Part shown: piece after piece, positions 1 through 8,672 of the stretch | How the letters are laid out: each line of letters opens with the position of its first letter | How positions within the stretch are numbered: the first letter of the stretch is position 1 | Source of the DNA: Gammaproteobacteria bacterium | GTDB taxonomy: Bacteria > Pseudomonadota > Gammaproteobacteria > Coxiellales > Coxiellaceae | Length of the DNA stretch: 39,797 nucleotides | Direction of reading: 5' to 3' | Assembly: GCA_026399315.1 (NCBI GenBank) | Contig: JAPLRF010000031.1 | Location: 1-39,797 of the forward strand | Notes under the pieces: generated by a model | Database searches by the model: none | What the model was told of the DNA's origin: nothing | Seen by the model: the letters and a program-made list of their open reading frames with translations, nothing else | Made by a program: the position numbers and the translations under genes

Positions 1-13
1 CGTTTAGTACTCA

Positions 14-110
14 GGTGAGGAGTGTGTTTGGAAAGACGTCGTGAACCCATCCATGGGGACTCGAGATTAGCATCCATGCTAATCACGCTTTCCAAACACA
101 CTCCGTCACC
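14..110. repeat. Cloverleaf-like palindromic element, copy 1
   Basis: A long stem pairs 14-35 with 88-110; 17 bp are perfect (19-35 with 88-104), followed by one bulged base. Inside are two perfect hairpins, 46-50 with 53-57 and 65-73 with 76-84, both with a CC loop. The arrangement is one closing stem plus two side hairpins. A 23-nt core at 41-63 matches copy 2 at 21 of 23 positions in inverted orientation, while the stems differ but stay paired. No coding potential is seen in 1-433. This could be a dispersed palindromic repeat or a structured RNA; the class is not recognised. Confidence 0.8.
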
Positions 111-182
111 TTCGCACACACTCACTGCTTCATTGCGCGTTCTAAACTTCGCATTAAAGTGATTTTAATTAAAATTAAGCAT

Positions 183-322
183 GATAAATTTGGCGTGGAT
201 GATTATGAAAGAGGTGTTTTTGAAACCGTCATTGGCCCGGACGGCCAATGACGAGACCCCATGGATGGGTTTACGGCGAGTTTCAAAAACACCTCTGAAT
301 AATCATCCAAAGACAATTTATC
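183..322. repeat. Cloverleaf-like palindromic element, copy 2 (inverted relative to copy 1)
   Basis: Arms 183-226 and 280-322 pair in three perfect blocks (8, 11 and 16 bp) separated by small internal loops. Inside are an 11-bp perfect hairpin (227-237 with 243-253) and a 5-bp hairpin (258-262 with 265-269). The reverse complement of 252-274 matches the core of copy 1 at 21 of 23 positions. Same architecture as copy 1 with different stem sequences, lying head-to-head with it. 111-182 between the copies shows nothing clear. Confidence 0.8.
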
Positions 323-374
323 ATTCCTTTAATTTGTTTAAATTTTAATGCGGGCGCCCTAGATATCCGCGCAC

Positions 375-403
375 TTTTATAGGGTATTGCTATTGCCTAT
401 AAT
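375..403 (+). promoter_or_regulatory. Predicted promoter of the Hsp70-like gene
   Basis: A perfect -10 TATAAT lies at 398-403, with a weak -35 (TTTTAT, 375-380) 17 bp upstream. The predicted transcript would start near 410, about 35 nt before the chosen start codon at 446. It lies downstream of both palindromes. Prediction from sequence only. Confidence 0.45.
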
Positions 404-445
404 CACTTATAGAATCACCTGCTTTTCTAAGCGATGAGGATAGCA

Positions 446-1702
446 ATGAACGCATTTTGCGGCCTTGATTTTGGTACCAGCAACTCGACCATTGGCATAG
501 TTAAGGATAATGCATGTCAGCTGGTTTCGCTCGAAAATGACAAGCCCGCCATTCGCTCGGCCCTATTTTGCGACATGGAATTGAAGAAATGGGTATTCGG
601 TCAACAAGGCATCAATCATTATTTAGAAGGTGTGCCCGGCAGGCTCATGATGTCATTGAAATCTGTTTTGGGCTCTTCTTTAATGAAGGAAAAAACAGTT
701 GTTTTTAACGAAACAGTTTCTTACACCGACATTCTGGGACATTTTCTTAAAAATCTTAAAACAAAAGCTGAAAATAAATTAGAACATGAATTAACACAAG
801 TTGTATTGGGTCGACCTGTCCACTTTCATGACCATGATGACAGCAAAGACAAACTCGCTCAAAACACCTTAGAAGAAATAGCACGTGAAGTAGGCTTTAC
901 AGATATTTCATTTCAATTTGAGCCTATTGCTGCTGCGTTATCATATGAAACACAAATACAAAAAGAACAACTCGCTTTGATTATTGACATGGGAGGCGGC
1001 ACATCTGATTTTACCGTCATACGTTTACATCCCAACGCGGAAAAATGTGATCGCACAGACGATGTGTTAGCCAATTGCGGAGTTCATATTGCCGGCACAG
1101 ATTTTGATAAAAAATTAAGTATGCATTCAATCATGCCATTATTAGGATTAGGCAGTTTAATGAAAGGATCCAGTAGCGATATTGACTTCCCTTCATCCTA
1201 TTATCATGCATTAACAACATGGCATTTATTAACAGGCCTCTACGACCCAAAAACAATTTCACATATTCGCGAGCTTCGATCCGTTGCTTACGAAAAAGAA
1301 TTAATTGAACGGCTGATTGATGTACTCCAAAAACGTGCCGGCCATAAAATTCTCAATACCGTTGAAATAACAAAACAAAAATTAAGTGATTTATTAGAAT
1401 CCCATATTGATTTATCGTTTATTGAAAATAATTTATCTGTATTGATTTCACAGAATACTTTTAACGAATCTATTTCTACAGAATTAGAAAAAATTATTAA
1501 CACAATAAAAGAAACCGTCAGTAAAGCGGGTGTTAATTTTAATGATATCGATGCTATTTTTTATACCGGCGGATCAACGAAAATCCCCCTGATTCGCAAC
1601 ACAATAAATCAATTATTCCCGCAAGCAGAGATCGTTCAAGGGGATGCATTTGGCAGCGTTGGATTAGGGTTAACCATTGATGCAAGAAGGCGGCATAGAT
1701 AA
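446..1702 (+). CDS. Hsp70/actin-fold ATPase, YegD-like
   Basis: A 418-residue member of the Hsp70/actin ATPase superfamily. Phosphate-1 motif DFGTSNST lies near residues 8-15, phosphate-2 motif DMGGGTSDF near 181-189, and the adenosine motif YTGGSTKIP near 373. It stops after the nucleotide-binding domain, lacking the DnaK substrate-binding domain and lid, which matches the YegD type of stand-alone Hsp70-like proteins (about 420-450 residues). An upstream in-frame ATG at 434 exists, but the ATG at 446 has GAGGA at 436-440 with 5-nt spacing, so 446 is preferred. It is monocistronic and converges with ddl. No client or partner gene is next to it, so its role, presumably a cytoplasmic chaperone-like ATPase, is inferred from family only. 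Confidence 0.85.
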   Translation: MNAFCGLDFGTSNSTIGIVKDNACQLVSLENDKPAIRSALFCDMELKKWVFGQQGINHYLEGVPGRLMMSLKSVLGSSLMKEKTVVFNETVSYTDILGHFLKNLKTKAENKLEHELTQVVLGRPVHFHDHDDSKDKLAQNTLEEIAREVGFTDISFQFEPIAAALSYETQIQKEQLALIIDMGGGTSDFTVIRLHPNAEKCDRTDDVLANCGVHIAGTDFDKKLSMHSIMPLLGLGSLMKGSSSDIDFPSSYYHALTTWHLLTGLYDPKTISHIRELRSVAYEKELIERLIDVLQKRAGHKILNTVEITKQKLSDLLESHIDLSFIENNLSVLISQNTFNESISTELEKIINTIKETVSKAGVNFNDIDAIFYTGGSTKIPLIRNTINQLFPQAEIVQGDAFGSVGLGLTIDARRRHR

Positions 1703-1714
1703 ATCGCCCTACTA

Positions 1715-2767
1715 TTAATACACTCTACTCAACGATTGCTTAAATGTATGACGCTCTATCGCCAGCTGAATTAATTCATCGAGTAAATGCACATACGACA
1801 AGCCACTCGCCTCCCAATTTTTGGGATACATGCTGATATTCGTAAAGCCAGGAATAGTATTAATTTCATTAATAAACAATCGCTCATCGCTCATTAAAAA
1901 GAAATCCACGCGCGCCATGCCAACACATCGCAATGCTTTGAATGCGGTAATCGCCATGTCTTGTGCTGCTGACATGGTTTTGGACGATAGTTCTGCCGGT
2001 ATGCTAACCGTTGAAGCAGCGCCATCGACATATTTTGCATCGTAAGAATAAAATTCTGTGTGATTAATAATTTCACCCAGTAACGATGCCTTTGGATTGG
2101 CATTCCCTAAAACAGAACACTCAATTTCACGGCCAATCATCGCACGTTCAATTAAAACATATTCATCGAAGCGAAATGCATCTTTTATTGCAGCATCAAA
2201 TGAATATTGATCAGTGACTTTATGAACACCCACAGAAGAGCCTAAACTGTTTGGCTTAACAAATAAAATATCGCCCAACTGTTTTTTTACCTCTGCGTAA
2301 TTTATTTTTTCTGATTTTCTTACTTTAATCCAATCAACCACTGGGATTGATGCATCGCGCATTAATCGTTTTGCAATGTCTTTATCCATTGCAATCGCAG
2401 ATCCCAAATAATCACCTGAAACAAAAGGTATTTGCAGTAATTCAAATAAACCTTGAATAGTGCCATCTTCGCCATTTGTGCCGTGTAAAACGGGGAATAA
2501 ACAATCGACATGGATTGCCTGATCCTCAGTTTGAAATGGGTTTTTATCGCCAGGAATAATATACATTAATGCTGATTGCGCACCGGAGAAAAATTCCGCT
2601 GCGTTTTTAAAATAAAGCCATTGTCCATCGTGATTAATTTTCACAACAGAAACGGAATATTTGTTTTTATCTAATCGCTCGATAATGTTTTTAGCTGATA
2701 ACAATGAAATATCATGCTCGGTGGATTGCCCGCCGCAGAGGACGAGAATGGATAATGGGTTGTTCAT
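1715..2767 (-). CDS. ddl: D-alanine--D-alanine ligase
   Basis: An ATP-grasp enzyme joining two D-alanines for the peptidoglycan pentapeptide, acting in the cytoplasm. The N-terminal domain has LCGGQSTEHDIS (the Glu that binds the first D-Ala), then HGTNGEDGTIQG, the ATP-grasp core, and the C-terminal metal/substrate region INEINTIPGFT. The 350-residue length fits the DdlA/DdlB family. An upstream in-frame ATG at 2806 would add 13 residues, but AGAGG with 5-nt spacing before the ATG at 2767 favours the shorter form. It is not in an mur/fts cluster: it stands alone, convergent with the Hsp70-like gene. Confidence 0.93.
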   Translation of the reverse strand: MNNPLSILVLCGGQSTEHDISLLSAKNIIERLDKNKYSVSVVKINHDGQWLYFKNAAEFFSGAQSALMYIIPGDKNPFQTEDQAIHVDCLFPVLHGTNGEDGTIQGLFELLQIPFVSGDYLGSAIAMDKDIAKRLMRDASIPVVDWIKVRKSEKINYAEVKKQLGDILFVKPNSLGSSVGVHKVTDQYSFDAAIKDAFRFDEYVLIERAMIGREIECSVLGNANPKASLLGEIINHTEFYSYDAKYVDGAASTVSIPAELSSKTMSAAQDMAITAFKALRCVGMARVDFFLMSDERLFINEINTIPGFTNISMYPKNWEASGLSYVHLLDELIQLAIERHTFKQSLSRVY

Positions 2768-2806
2768 AGGAACCTCTGTTTTGTAAAAAATATATTCCAT
2801 GTTCAC

Positions 2807-2826
2807 GTGAGGGCTTCCGCCCCCAC
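2807..2826. repeat. Small hairpin, family member 1
   Basis: GTGAGGGC (2807-2814) and GCCCCCAC (2819-2826) pair with one A-C mismatch around a 4-nt loop. Nearly the same hairpin occurs inverted at 27834-27853, with the same mismatch, and a looser version at 28924-28942. It lies just upstream of ddl. Confidence 0.55.
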
Positions 2827-2979
2827 TTCTGAGCTGCTTATAATACTATTTTATCTTCCCATGGTTTTTTTAAAAAATCTTTCCAGAAAATAATCTCTAT
2901 ATTATCTTTTTTTCTATTGATAGGATCATGACTGATCACAATATATTTTTTACAAATTATCAAAAAAACGAGAAATTAA

Positions 2980-3022
2980 CAACGCTAATGCTGATTTTTA
3001 TAAAAAATCAGCATTAGCGTTG
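2980..3022. repeat. Perfect 20-bp-arm palindrome between rnhB and ddl
   Basis: 2980-2999 and 3003-3022 are exact reverse complements around a 3-nt spacer (43 bp in all). No T-run follows on either side, so it is not a canonical intrinsic terminator, although it could still end rnhB transcription. The rest of 2768-3128 is AT-rich with no open frame I would call. 3080-3095 is a 16-mer that recurs inverted at 33218-33233. Confidence 0.85.
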
Positions 3023-3128
3023 TGGATTTTTGTGATTTTAAAAGCATTTTCATATTCGCTCCATTTTTCTTCGCCTTGAAATTTGGAGCGGATACGAATT
3101 TTCGCCACGCAGTAATGTGAGGGCCGCG

Positions 3129-3722
3129 CTAATTCACCAGGACATCGCAAAGCCCACACTCACGCACCGGCCGGAATGACTGTCGATGGCATTCTGTCGC
3201 GCCCAATGATTTCAGTGCGGCCATGTGAATTTTTGTACCATAGCCCTTGTGCTTTGCCAAACCGTAACCAGGATACTGCGCATCCAATTCATACATTAAA
3301 CGATCCCGCGTTACTTTCGCTAAAATCGATGCCGCTGAAATGCAGGGTTCTAATGCATCTCCCCCAATAATCAATCGTGTTGGGTAATCACAGCGCGGGT
3401 CTTGATTCCCATCCACCCACACCTGATCCGGCGTTACGCTTAATTGAGTCACAGCACGTCGCATTGCCAATAAAGTTGCTTGCAAAATGTTCATACTATC
3501 AATTTCAGCAACAGAAGCCTGGCCGATACCGTACGAAAGTGCGCGTTTAATGATTTCTGGGTATAATAATTCGCGTTTTTTTTCAGTTAATAGCTTTGAA
3601 TCGGCTAAATCGACAATAAAATCAGCCGGATTGAGTATCACAGCAGCAGCCACAACCGGCCCTGCCAAAGGGCCACGCCCTGCTTCATCAACACCTGCAA
3701 TTAACGCAATGTATCGTTCCAT
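3129..3722 (-). CDS. rnhB: Ribonuclease HII
   Basis: Cleaves the RNA strand of RNA-DNA hybrids and single ribonucleotides in DNA. The 197-residue protein opens with [13 protein letters not shown], giving the first catalytic Asp-Glu pair. [17 protein letters not shown] (third acidic residue) and [10 protein letters not shown] (fourth) follow. The frame stays open for 30 more codons upstream, but the family normally begins just before this motif. The ATG at 3722 has GGAG about 8 nt upstream, so it was chosen. It diverges from the oxidoreductase gene with 58 bp between starts. Linkage to lpxB matches the common gammaproteobacterial order lpxA-lpxB-rnhB, here rearranged onto opposite strands. Confidence 0.95.
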   Translation of the reverse strand: MERYIALIAGVDEAGRGPLAGPVVAAAVILNPADFIVDLADSKLLTEKKRELLYPEIIKRALSYGIGQASVAEIDSMNILQATLLAMRRAVTQLSVTPDQVWVDGNQDPRCDYPTRLIIGGDALEPCISAASILAKVTRDRLMYELDAQYPGYGLAKHKGYGTKIHMAALKSLGATECHRQSFRPVRECGLCDVLVN

Positions 3723-3780
3723 TGAATTCGCTCCGTAAAAATGACACACTACGCCAAAATAGTGAACTAAGATCAATAAC

Positions 3781-4734
3781 ATGAGCACGATTAAAACAGC
3801 CGTTATCGGCACAGGCTACCTCGGTAAATACCATGTTGAAAAATTGGCGACCTTGGCCCAATCTCAACTGGTTGCTGTTTGCGATATCGATGCAAATCAC
3901 GCAAAAGAATTATCAGAAAAATACGCCGTTACTGCAACTAATAATTATCAATCACTGGCTAATAAAGTGGATGCCGTTACGATTGCAACCCCAACTGCCT
4001 CTCATTTTGATATTGCCCGATTTTTTCTTGAAAACGGTGTTCATGTTTTTATTGAAAAACCCATTACCACAACCATTGATCAAGCTGACGCTCTCATTCA
4101 AATTGCCAACAAAAATAAAGTGGTATTGCAAGTGGGTCATATTGAACGCTTTAACCCCGCTTTTCAATTTATAAAACCACAATTATCACATCCCCTTTTT
4201 ATTGAAGCGCAACGACTCACCTCATTTAAATTGCGCGGCAGCGATATTTCAGTCATTTTAGATTTAATGATTCACGATATTGATATTGTGTTATCCATGA
4301 CGCAATCCAAAATAACCGACATTCGCGCAACAGGCGCCAATGTATTAACGCCTTTTATCGATATCGCCAATGCGCGCATAGAATTTGAAAATGGCTGCGT
4401 TGCTTCTATCACTGCGAGCCGCATTAATTCAATTCCTGTGCGGCGTTTACGCGTGTTTCAACACGACGCTTACCTCTACGCCGACATGAATAAAAATGTT
4501 TGCCGCATTCGCAAGAAGGCCAACACCGAAATGTTTCCAGGCGTCCCCAATATTGACTCTGAAGAAAAACATTTTGTGAAAGGCGATGCGCTTAATGACG
4601 AAATCAGCGCATTCCTAAATTCCATTATTAATAAATTGCCCGCGGTGGTTTCAGGTGAAGAAGCACGCAGCGCTTTAGCCATCGCAATGCAAATCACGGA
4701 TATTATTACGGAAAATAATGCCAAATACGCCTAA
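3781..4734 (+). CDS. Gfo/Idh/MocA-family NAD-dependent oxidoreductase, possible GnnA
   Basis: A 317-residue Rossmann oxidoreductase: dinucleotide-binding GTGYLGKYH near residues 10-18, EKP motif in [10 protein letters not shown], then [10 protein letters not shown] and DLMIHDIDI in the catalytic domain. Its end overlaps the lpxB start by 17 nt, so the two are probably co-translated. GnnA of Acidithiobacillus and Leptospira, which oxidises UDP-GlcNAc at C3 on the way to UDP-GlcNAc3N for lipid A, belongs to this superfamily and is linked to lpx genes. That makes GnnA the best guess from context. The partner aminotransferase GnnB is not in the window. Family certain, substrate inferred. Confidence 0.8.
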   Translation: MSTIKTAVIGTGYLGKYHVEKLATLAQSQLVAVCDIDANHAKELSEKYAVTATNNYQSLANKVDAVTIATPTASHFDIARFFLENGVHVFIEKPITTTIDQADALIQIANKNKVVLQVGHIERFNPAFQFIKPQLSHPLFIEAQRLTSFKLRGSDISVILDLMIHDIDIVLSMTQSKITDIRATGANVLTPFIDIANARIEFENGCVASITASRINSIPVRRLRVFQHDAYLYADMNKNVCRIRKKANTEMFPGVPNIDSEEKHFVKGDALNDEISAFLNSIINKLPAVVSGEEARSALAIAMQITDIITENNAKYA

Positions 4735-5875
4735 AAGAATATTCATCTCCGCCGGTGAATCATCCGCTGATTTACTCGGCGCAAACCTAGCCCATTCCCT
4801 GCTACAAAGAGATCCTGCCGTGCAATTGACAGGCATGGGTGGCGATCGCATGAAAAAAGCGGGCGTGCAAATTCAATTTAATTCTGAAAAATTAGCGGTT
4901 GTAGGTTTACAAGAAGTCATCGCCAATCTACCCAGCATCCTGTCAACATGGCACGCGATCAAAAAATATTTACAAAAAACAAAACCTGATTTGCTTATTT
5001 TGATTGATTTTCCTGATACACATTTTCGCATTATGAAATATGCTAAAAAAATCGGGATTCCTGTTTTATATTATGTTAGCCCACAAATTTGGGCATGGCG
5101 CTCGGGTCGTATCAAACAAATTAAAAAATATGTCGACCACATGGCTGTTTTATTTTCATTTGAGGAAAAAATTTATCAAAAGGCTGGCGTACCTGTCACT
5201 TTTGTGGGGCATGTACTGGGCGACTTAGTCAAACCCAGCATGACACCCGATAGCGCTTATGATTTTTTTAAATTAAAAGCAGATCACCCTATCGTTACTT
5301 TATTTCCCGGCAGCAGGAACAGCGAATTAAAAAATCATTTACCCGTGATGCTTGAAAGTGTTAAAAAAATTCGCGCCCAAAAACCTGATACGCAATTCGT
5401 ATTGGTTTTAGCGGACCACTTTAAGCGGGATGATATGATATTGCCACCTGATATTATCGTTATTCAAAACAATCTGTATGATTTATTACAAATCACGACA
5501 GCGGCGATTGCCGCTTCTGGAACGGTCACATTAGAAATTGCATTGATGCAAGTACCACTGTGTGTGATATATAAATTCAAAGCGCTGACATTTTGGGTGG
5601 CGAAAAAATTAATTGAAGTTAAAAATATTGCTTTATGCAATATCGTTTCTGAAAAAACCATTGCCAAAGAATTTATTCAGAATGAAGCTACAGCTGAATC
5701 AATTGCTACGGAAATATTGAGATTACTATCTGATAAAGCCTACTACGACAATATGAAATCTGAGTTCAATGAGATTAAAAATCGCGTTTCCATTTCAGGG
5801 AGAAATTCGTCGGAAATGGTGGCAGAGATAGCGTATCGCCTGATTTGCGCGAGGGCTACCGCCGCTCGCTTCTGA
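4718..5875 (+). CDS. lpxB: Lipid-A-disaccharide synthase
   Basis: A GT19 glycosyltransferase condensing UDP-2,3-diacylglucosamine with lipid X to form the lipid A disaccharide at the inner membrane face. The 385 residues fit the family (about 380). Visible signatures are GESSADLLGA at residues 13-22, LLILIDFPDTHFR, YYVSPQIWAWRSGRI and FPGSRNSEL. It overlaps the upstream oxidoreductase gene by 17 nt. The C-terminus ends in a short Ala/Arg-rich tail encoded by GC-richer sequence (5850-5875) ending CTTCTGA, which faintly resembles the repeats flanking lpxD. It converges with the GT39-like gene, with 21 bp between stops. Confidence 0.96.
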   Translation: MPNTPKRIFISAGESSADLLGANLAHSLLQRDPAVQLTGMGGDRMKKAGVQIQFNSEKLAVVGLQEVIANLPSILSTWHAIKKYLQKTKPDLLILIDFPDTHFRIMKYAKKIGIPVLYYVSPQIWAWRSGRIKQIKKYVDHMAVLFSFEEKIYQKAGVPVTFVGHVLGDLVKPSMTPDSAYDFFKLKADHPIVTLFPGSRNSELKNHLPVMLESVKKIRAQKPDTQFVLVLADHFKRDDMILPPDIIVIQNNLYDLLQITTAAIAASGTVTLEIALMQVPLCVIYKFKALTFWVAKKLIEVKNIALCNIVSEKTIAKEFIQNEATAESIATEILRLLSDKAYYDNMKSEFNEIKNRVSISGRNSSEMVAEIAYRLICARATAARF

Positions 5876-5896
5876 TAGTTCGTTGCACATCAACCG

Positions 5897-7267
5897 TCAC
5901 CGTAACCCGCGATAGTCATAACACAAATATATATACCCTTTTCGAAAAACAAGGCCAGCACGCACAATATCAACCGTTTTATATAAAATCAATTTGCCGC
6001 ATTTAAACCTATCTTTTGGCGCGTATTGCCAAAAACTATTCATGACCAATATGCCATTTTTTCCAATAATTTGTGAATTGTGCTGAAAAAAACCAGAACC
6101 GGCGATTTGTGCCGCTGACTGAAAACGGTTATCAAACACAAACCAATTTTTCGCATCGATTTTTGGACTTTTTAGAAAGGCAGTCACTTCATTCGCAACT
6201 GGCGCCCATGAATAATAATCTGTTGTTGGGTCCTTTTTCAGCGGATTCACTTTAATGATAGGATAATATTCTTGAATCGTAATCATGCCGCAAAGCAATA
6301 AACTCACGAACGATCCCCAGTACAGTGTTTTTCCCAATAAACGAGAATCACTGACAAAAATAATCGCCAACGGAATAGTTGACATAATTGGCCAATATAT
6401 TCTGACATCGATAACCAAGGATAATAAAATAAAAATAAACAAGGGCGCACAAAAACACGTGAGCAGTACAATTTCTTTGTTTTTGATATTGTTAATCCAG
6501 GCGATAATAACACCTATAAAAAAAACAGGGGAAAAAACCAAGAGCTGTAAAGCAATAAAAACCAAAGCGCGAATCCATTTTACATGGAGGTGATGACGTC
6601 CATAAAATTGAAACTTAAAAGATACCCATTGATGTTGATAATTCCATATCAACACAGGTGTAAAACAAAGCAGAACGATTAAAACAGCCCAATACGGCTC
6701 TTTTCTCAGTAACCATTGTCTTGATTCTTTGCTAGTTAAAATAGCCAAAAACACACTGAAAATAAACAAGGTCATCGTATACTTACTTAACAAACCAACG
6801 CCCACTACCACTGCCAGCGCATACCATAGTTTTGCATTATTTTCATAAATAATACGCGTGAATAAATACAAGCCCAGCGCATAACAAAACAGTGATGGTG
6901 CATCAGGGGAAGCAATAATTGAACCTATAAAAACAATAGGAAATAAATTAAAAACAATGACCGCGACCAAACTTCTTTTTTTATCATGATATAAATAATC
7001 ACATAAAAAATATATCACCAATGAAGTCAGCGCTAATAGAATGATATTAGGTAAACGGATAGCAAGGGGATTTGATCCAAATAAGCTGGTCGACATCCGA
7101 ATTAAGTAGGCAATAATAGGAGGATGGTCATAGTAACTCAAGGCCAAATGACGTGACCACTCCCAATAATAAGCACCATCATCGCTTAAACTTAACGTTG
7201 CTGCTGTAATGAGATGATAGAGCGTAAATAAGCCGAGCGTAAAAAAAAGTGCGGTTTTACTTTTCAT
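5897..7267 (-). CDS. GT39/PMT-family membrane glycosyltransferase (ArnT-like)
   Basis: A 456-residue polytopic membrane protein with roughly 9-11 hydrophobic segments and a short non-hydrophobic C-terminal domain. The first periplasmic loop carries DDGAYYWEWS followed by LSYYDHPP, the signature of the PMT_2 group, where the acidic pair is catalytic; here it is Asp-Asp instead of the common Asp-Glu. These enzymes move a sugar from a polyprenyl-phosphate carrier to lipid A, glycans or proteins at the periplasmic face. It is the last gene of the lpxA-side cluster, 24 bp after lpxA, which suggests an LPS or lipid A substrate. The exact sugar cannot be read from sequence. Confidence 0.8.
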   Translation of the reverse strand: MKSKTALFFTLGLFTLYHLITAATLSLSDDGAYYWEWSRHLALSYYDHPPIIAYLIRMSTSLFGSNPLAIRLPNIILLALTSLVIYFLCDYLYHDKKRSLVAVIVFNLFPIVFIGSIIASPDAPSLFCYALGLYLFTRIIYENNAKLWYALAVVVGVGLLSKYTMTLFIFSVFLAILTSKESRQWLLRKEPYWAVLIVLLCFTPVLIWNYQHQWVSFKFQFYGRHHLHVKWIRALVFIALQLLVFSPVFFIGVIIAWINNIKNKEIVLLTCFCAPLFIFILLSLVIDVRIYWPIMSTIPLAIIFVSDSRLLGKTLYWGSFVSLLLCGMITIQEYYPIIKVNPLKKDPTTDYYSWAPVANEVTAFLKSPKIDAKNWFVFDNRFQSAAQIAGSGFFQHNSQIIGKNGILVMNSFWQYAPKDRFKCGKLILYKTVDIVRAGLVFRKGYIYLCYDYRGLR

Positions 7268-7291
7268 TCCTGTCCTTAGTAATCACGGAAA

Positions 7292-8092
7292 TTATGTGTT
7301 TTGCTTTCTTGCGATGCCGCGTTTAGAGTTTTTGGCTAATTCGATAATTAAATTGATTTCGGGTGTTTCCTTTGCTAATTCAGCCAATGCACTTTCCAAT
7401 GCGTCGCGCGATAAGCCTTCGCGATACATTAATCGAAATGCTTTTTTCAAGCCGTTAATAGTATTCGCCGAAAATCCACGTCGACGCAATCCCACTAAAT
7501 TCAGCGCGAAGGGAATACCGGGCGTTCCTTTCACCAACATAAAGGGCGGAATATCCTGAGAAACTTGCGCACCATGCGCTAAAAAACTGTATGCGCCAAT
7601 TCGTGTAAACTGATGGGCAGTTGAATACGCACCAATAATCGCATAATCATCGACAACCACATGACCCGCAATTGACGCGCAATTGACGAATAATGTTTCA
7701 TTACCGACATGCGCATCGTGCGCAACATGAGAATAGCTGAGGAAACAATTTTTATTGCCAATGCTGGTTGTGCCAATACCACCGGCCGATCCGCGATTCA
7801 AAGTAACAAATTCGCGAATAATATTATCGTCCCCTATTTTTAACCAGGTTTCTTCGCCGCGATAACTTAAATCTTGAGGATCCCCTCCTACAACCGCATT
7901 CGCGTAAATATGATTGTTTTTTCCGATGACGGTGTTTTTTGAAATAACAACATGCGAGTCTATGCGAGAGCCTTCACCAATCGTGACCTGTTCACCGATG
8001 AATACCCACGGACCAATAACAACATTCTTTGCAATTTTTGCTGTTGGATCGATAATGGCAGCAGGGGAAATCAATAATTTACTGTCGGACAT
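7292..8092 (-). CDS. lpxA: UDP-N-acetylglucosamine O-acyltransferase
   Basis: The first lipid A step: transfers 3-hydroxyacyl from ACP to UDP-GlcNAc (or UDP-GlcNAc3N). A left-handed beta-helix of hexapeptide repeats is followed by a helical C-terminus; 266 residues. Numbering matches E. coli over the core: catalytic His125 (SHVAHD), His122, His160-Gln161, and Arg203-205. Two differences stand out by alignment from memory: Asn99 where E. coli has His99, and His173 where E. coli has the acyl-ruler Gly173. A bulky 173 would be expected to shorten the accepted acyl chain. It sits 23 bp after fabZ, the usual order. Confidence 0.96.
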   Translation of the reverse strand: MSDSKLLISPAAIIDPTAKIAKNVVIGPWVFIGEQVTIGEGSRIDSHVVISKNTVIGKNNHIYANAVVGGDPQDLSYRGEETWLKIGDDNIIREFVTLNRGSAGGIGTTSIGNKNCFLSYSHVAHDAHVGNETLFVNCASIAGHVVVDDYAIIGAYSTAHQFTRIGAYSFLAHGAQVSQDIPPFMLVKGTPGIPFALNLVGLRRRGFSANTINGLKKAFRLMYREGLSRDALESALAELAKETPEINLIIELAKNSKRGIARKQNT

Positions 8093-8115
8093 GATTGTTC
8101 CTAAAAAAATGAGCG

Positions 8116-8562
8116 CTATGCTTTTATATTGAGAAATTCAGCGTAACAAGCGAGCTCACCGTTCACCGTCGCTTCGCCCTTAAATTTCCACAAATTGGTT
8201 CGGTTGCGAATGACTTCAACACTTAATTTTAATTGATCACCCGGAACCACTTTGCGTTTAAAACGTGTATTTTCAATACCTGCTAAATAAAATAAATCAG
8301 TGACAGAAGGATAGCGATCAAAGGTTCGATACATTAAAATACCGGAAGCTTGCGCCAAGGCCTCTACGATTAAGACACCCGGCATCACTGGTAAATTAGG
8401 GAAATGCCCAGGGAAAAAAGGTTCATTGTTAGTCACATTTTTAATAGCAACAAGGGACTCGCCCAATACATATGATTCAACCGTATCGACCAGTAAAAAA
8501 GGGTAACGATGCGGTAAATATTTTCGGACTTCGAGATAATCAATTTTCTTTTGTTCAGTCAT
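8116..8562 (-). CDS. fabZ: 3-hydroxyacyl-ACP dehydratase FabZ
   Basis: Dehydrates 3-hydroxyacyl-ACP in fatty acid elongation, competing with LpxA and LpxD for the same substrates. A single hot-dog domain of 148 residues. The catalytic region PGHFPNLPVMPGVLIVEALAQ contains the active His and Glu; PHRYPFLLVD near the N-terminus is also typical. It lies between lpxD and lpxA as in most gammaproteobacteria, about 110 bp after lpxD, with a repeat unit in that gap. Confidence 0.97.
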   Translation of the reverse strand: MTEQKKIDYLEVRKYLPHRYPFLLVDTVESYVLGESLVAIKNVTNNEPFFPGHFPNLPVMPGVLIVEALAQASGILMYRTFDRYPSVTDLFYLAGIENTRFKRKVVPGDQLKLSVEVIRNRTNLWKFKGEATVNGELACYAEFLNIKA

Positions 8563-8632
8563 GTTTTAATCCTCGTTAATAAAACGTGTTACTGTGGCAA
8601 GTTTATTACAAGATTTTTATATTGTCATGTGC

Positions 8633-8663
8633 GCACTTACTACGCTACGTGCGTGCTTCTGAC
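8633..8663. repeat. Direct repeat downstream of lpxD (copy 1)
   Basis: A 31-nt unit, beginning GCACTTACTACGCTACGT and ending CGTGCTTCTGAC, matches copy 2 at 9718-9753 at 29 of 31 positions. Copy 2 carries an extra 5 nt, a duplication of GCGCT. The two copies flank lpxD in the same orientation. Confidence 0.75.
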
Positions 8664-8672
8664 CCACACGGC

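Noticed and set aside
1..433. Cloverleaf elements as tRNA genes or integron attC sites
   Set aside because: No acceptor/CCA, anticodon or T-loop features for tRNA; no attC R-box motifs and no integrase or cassette genes.
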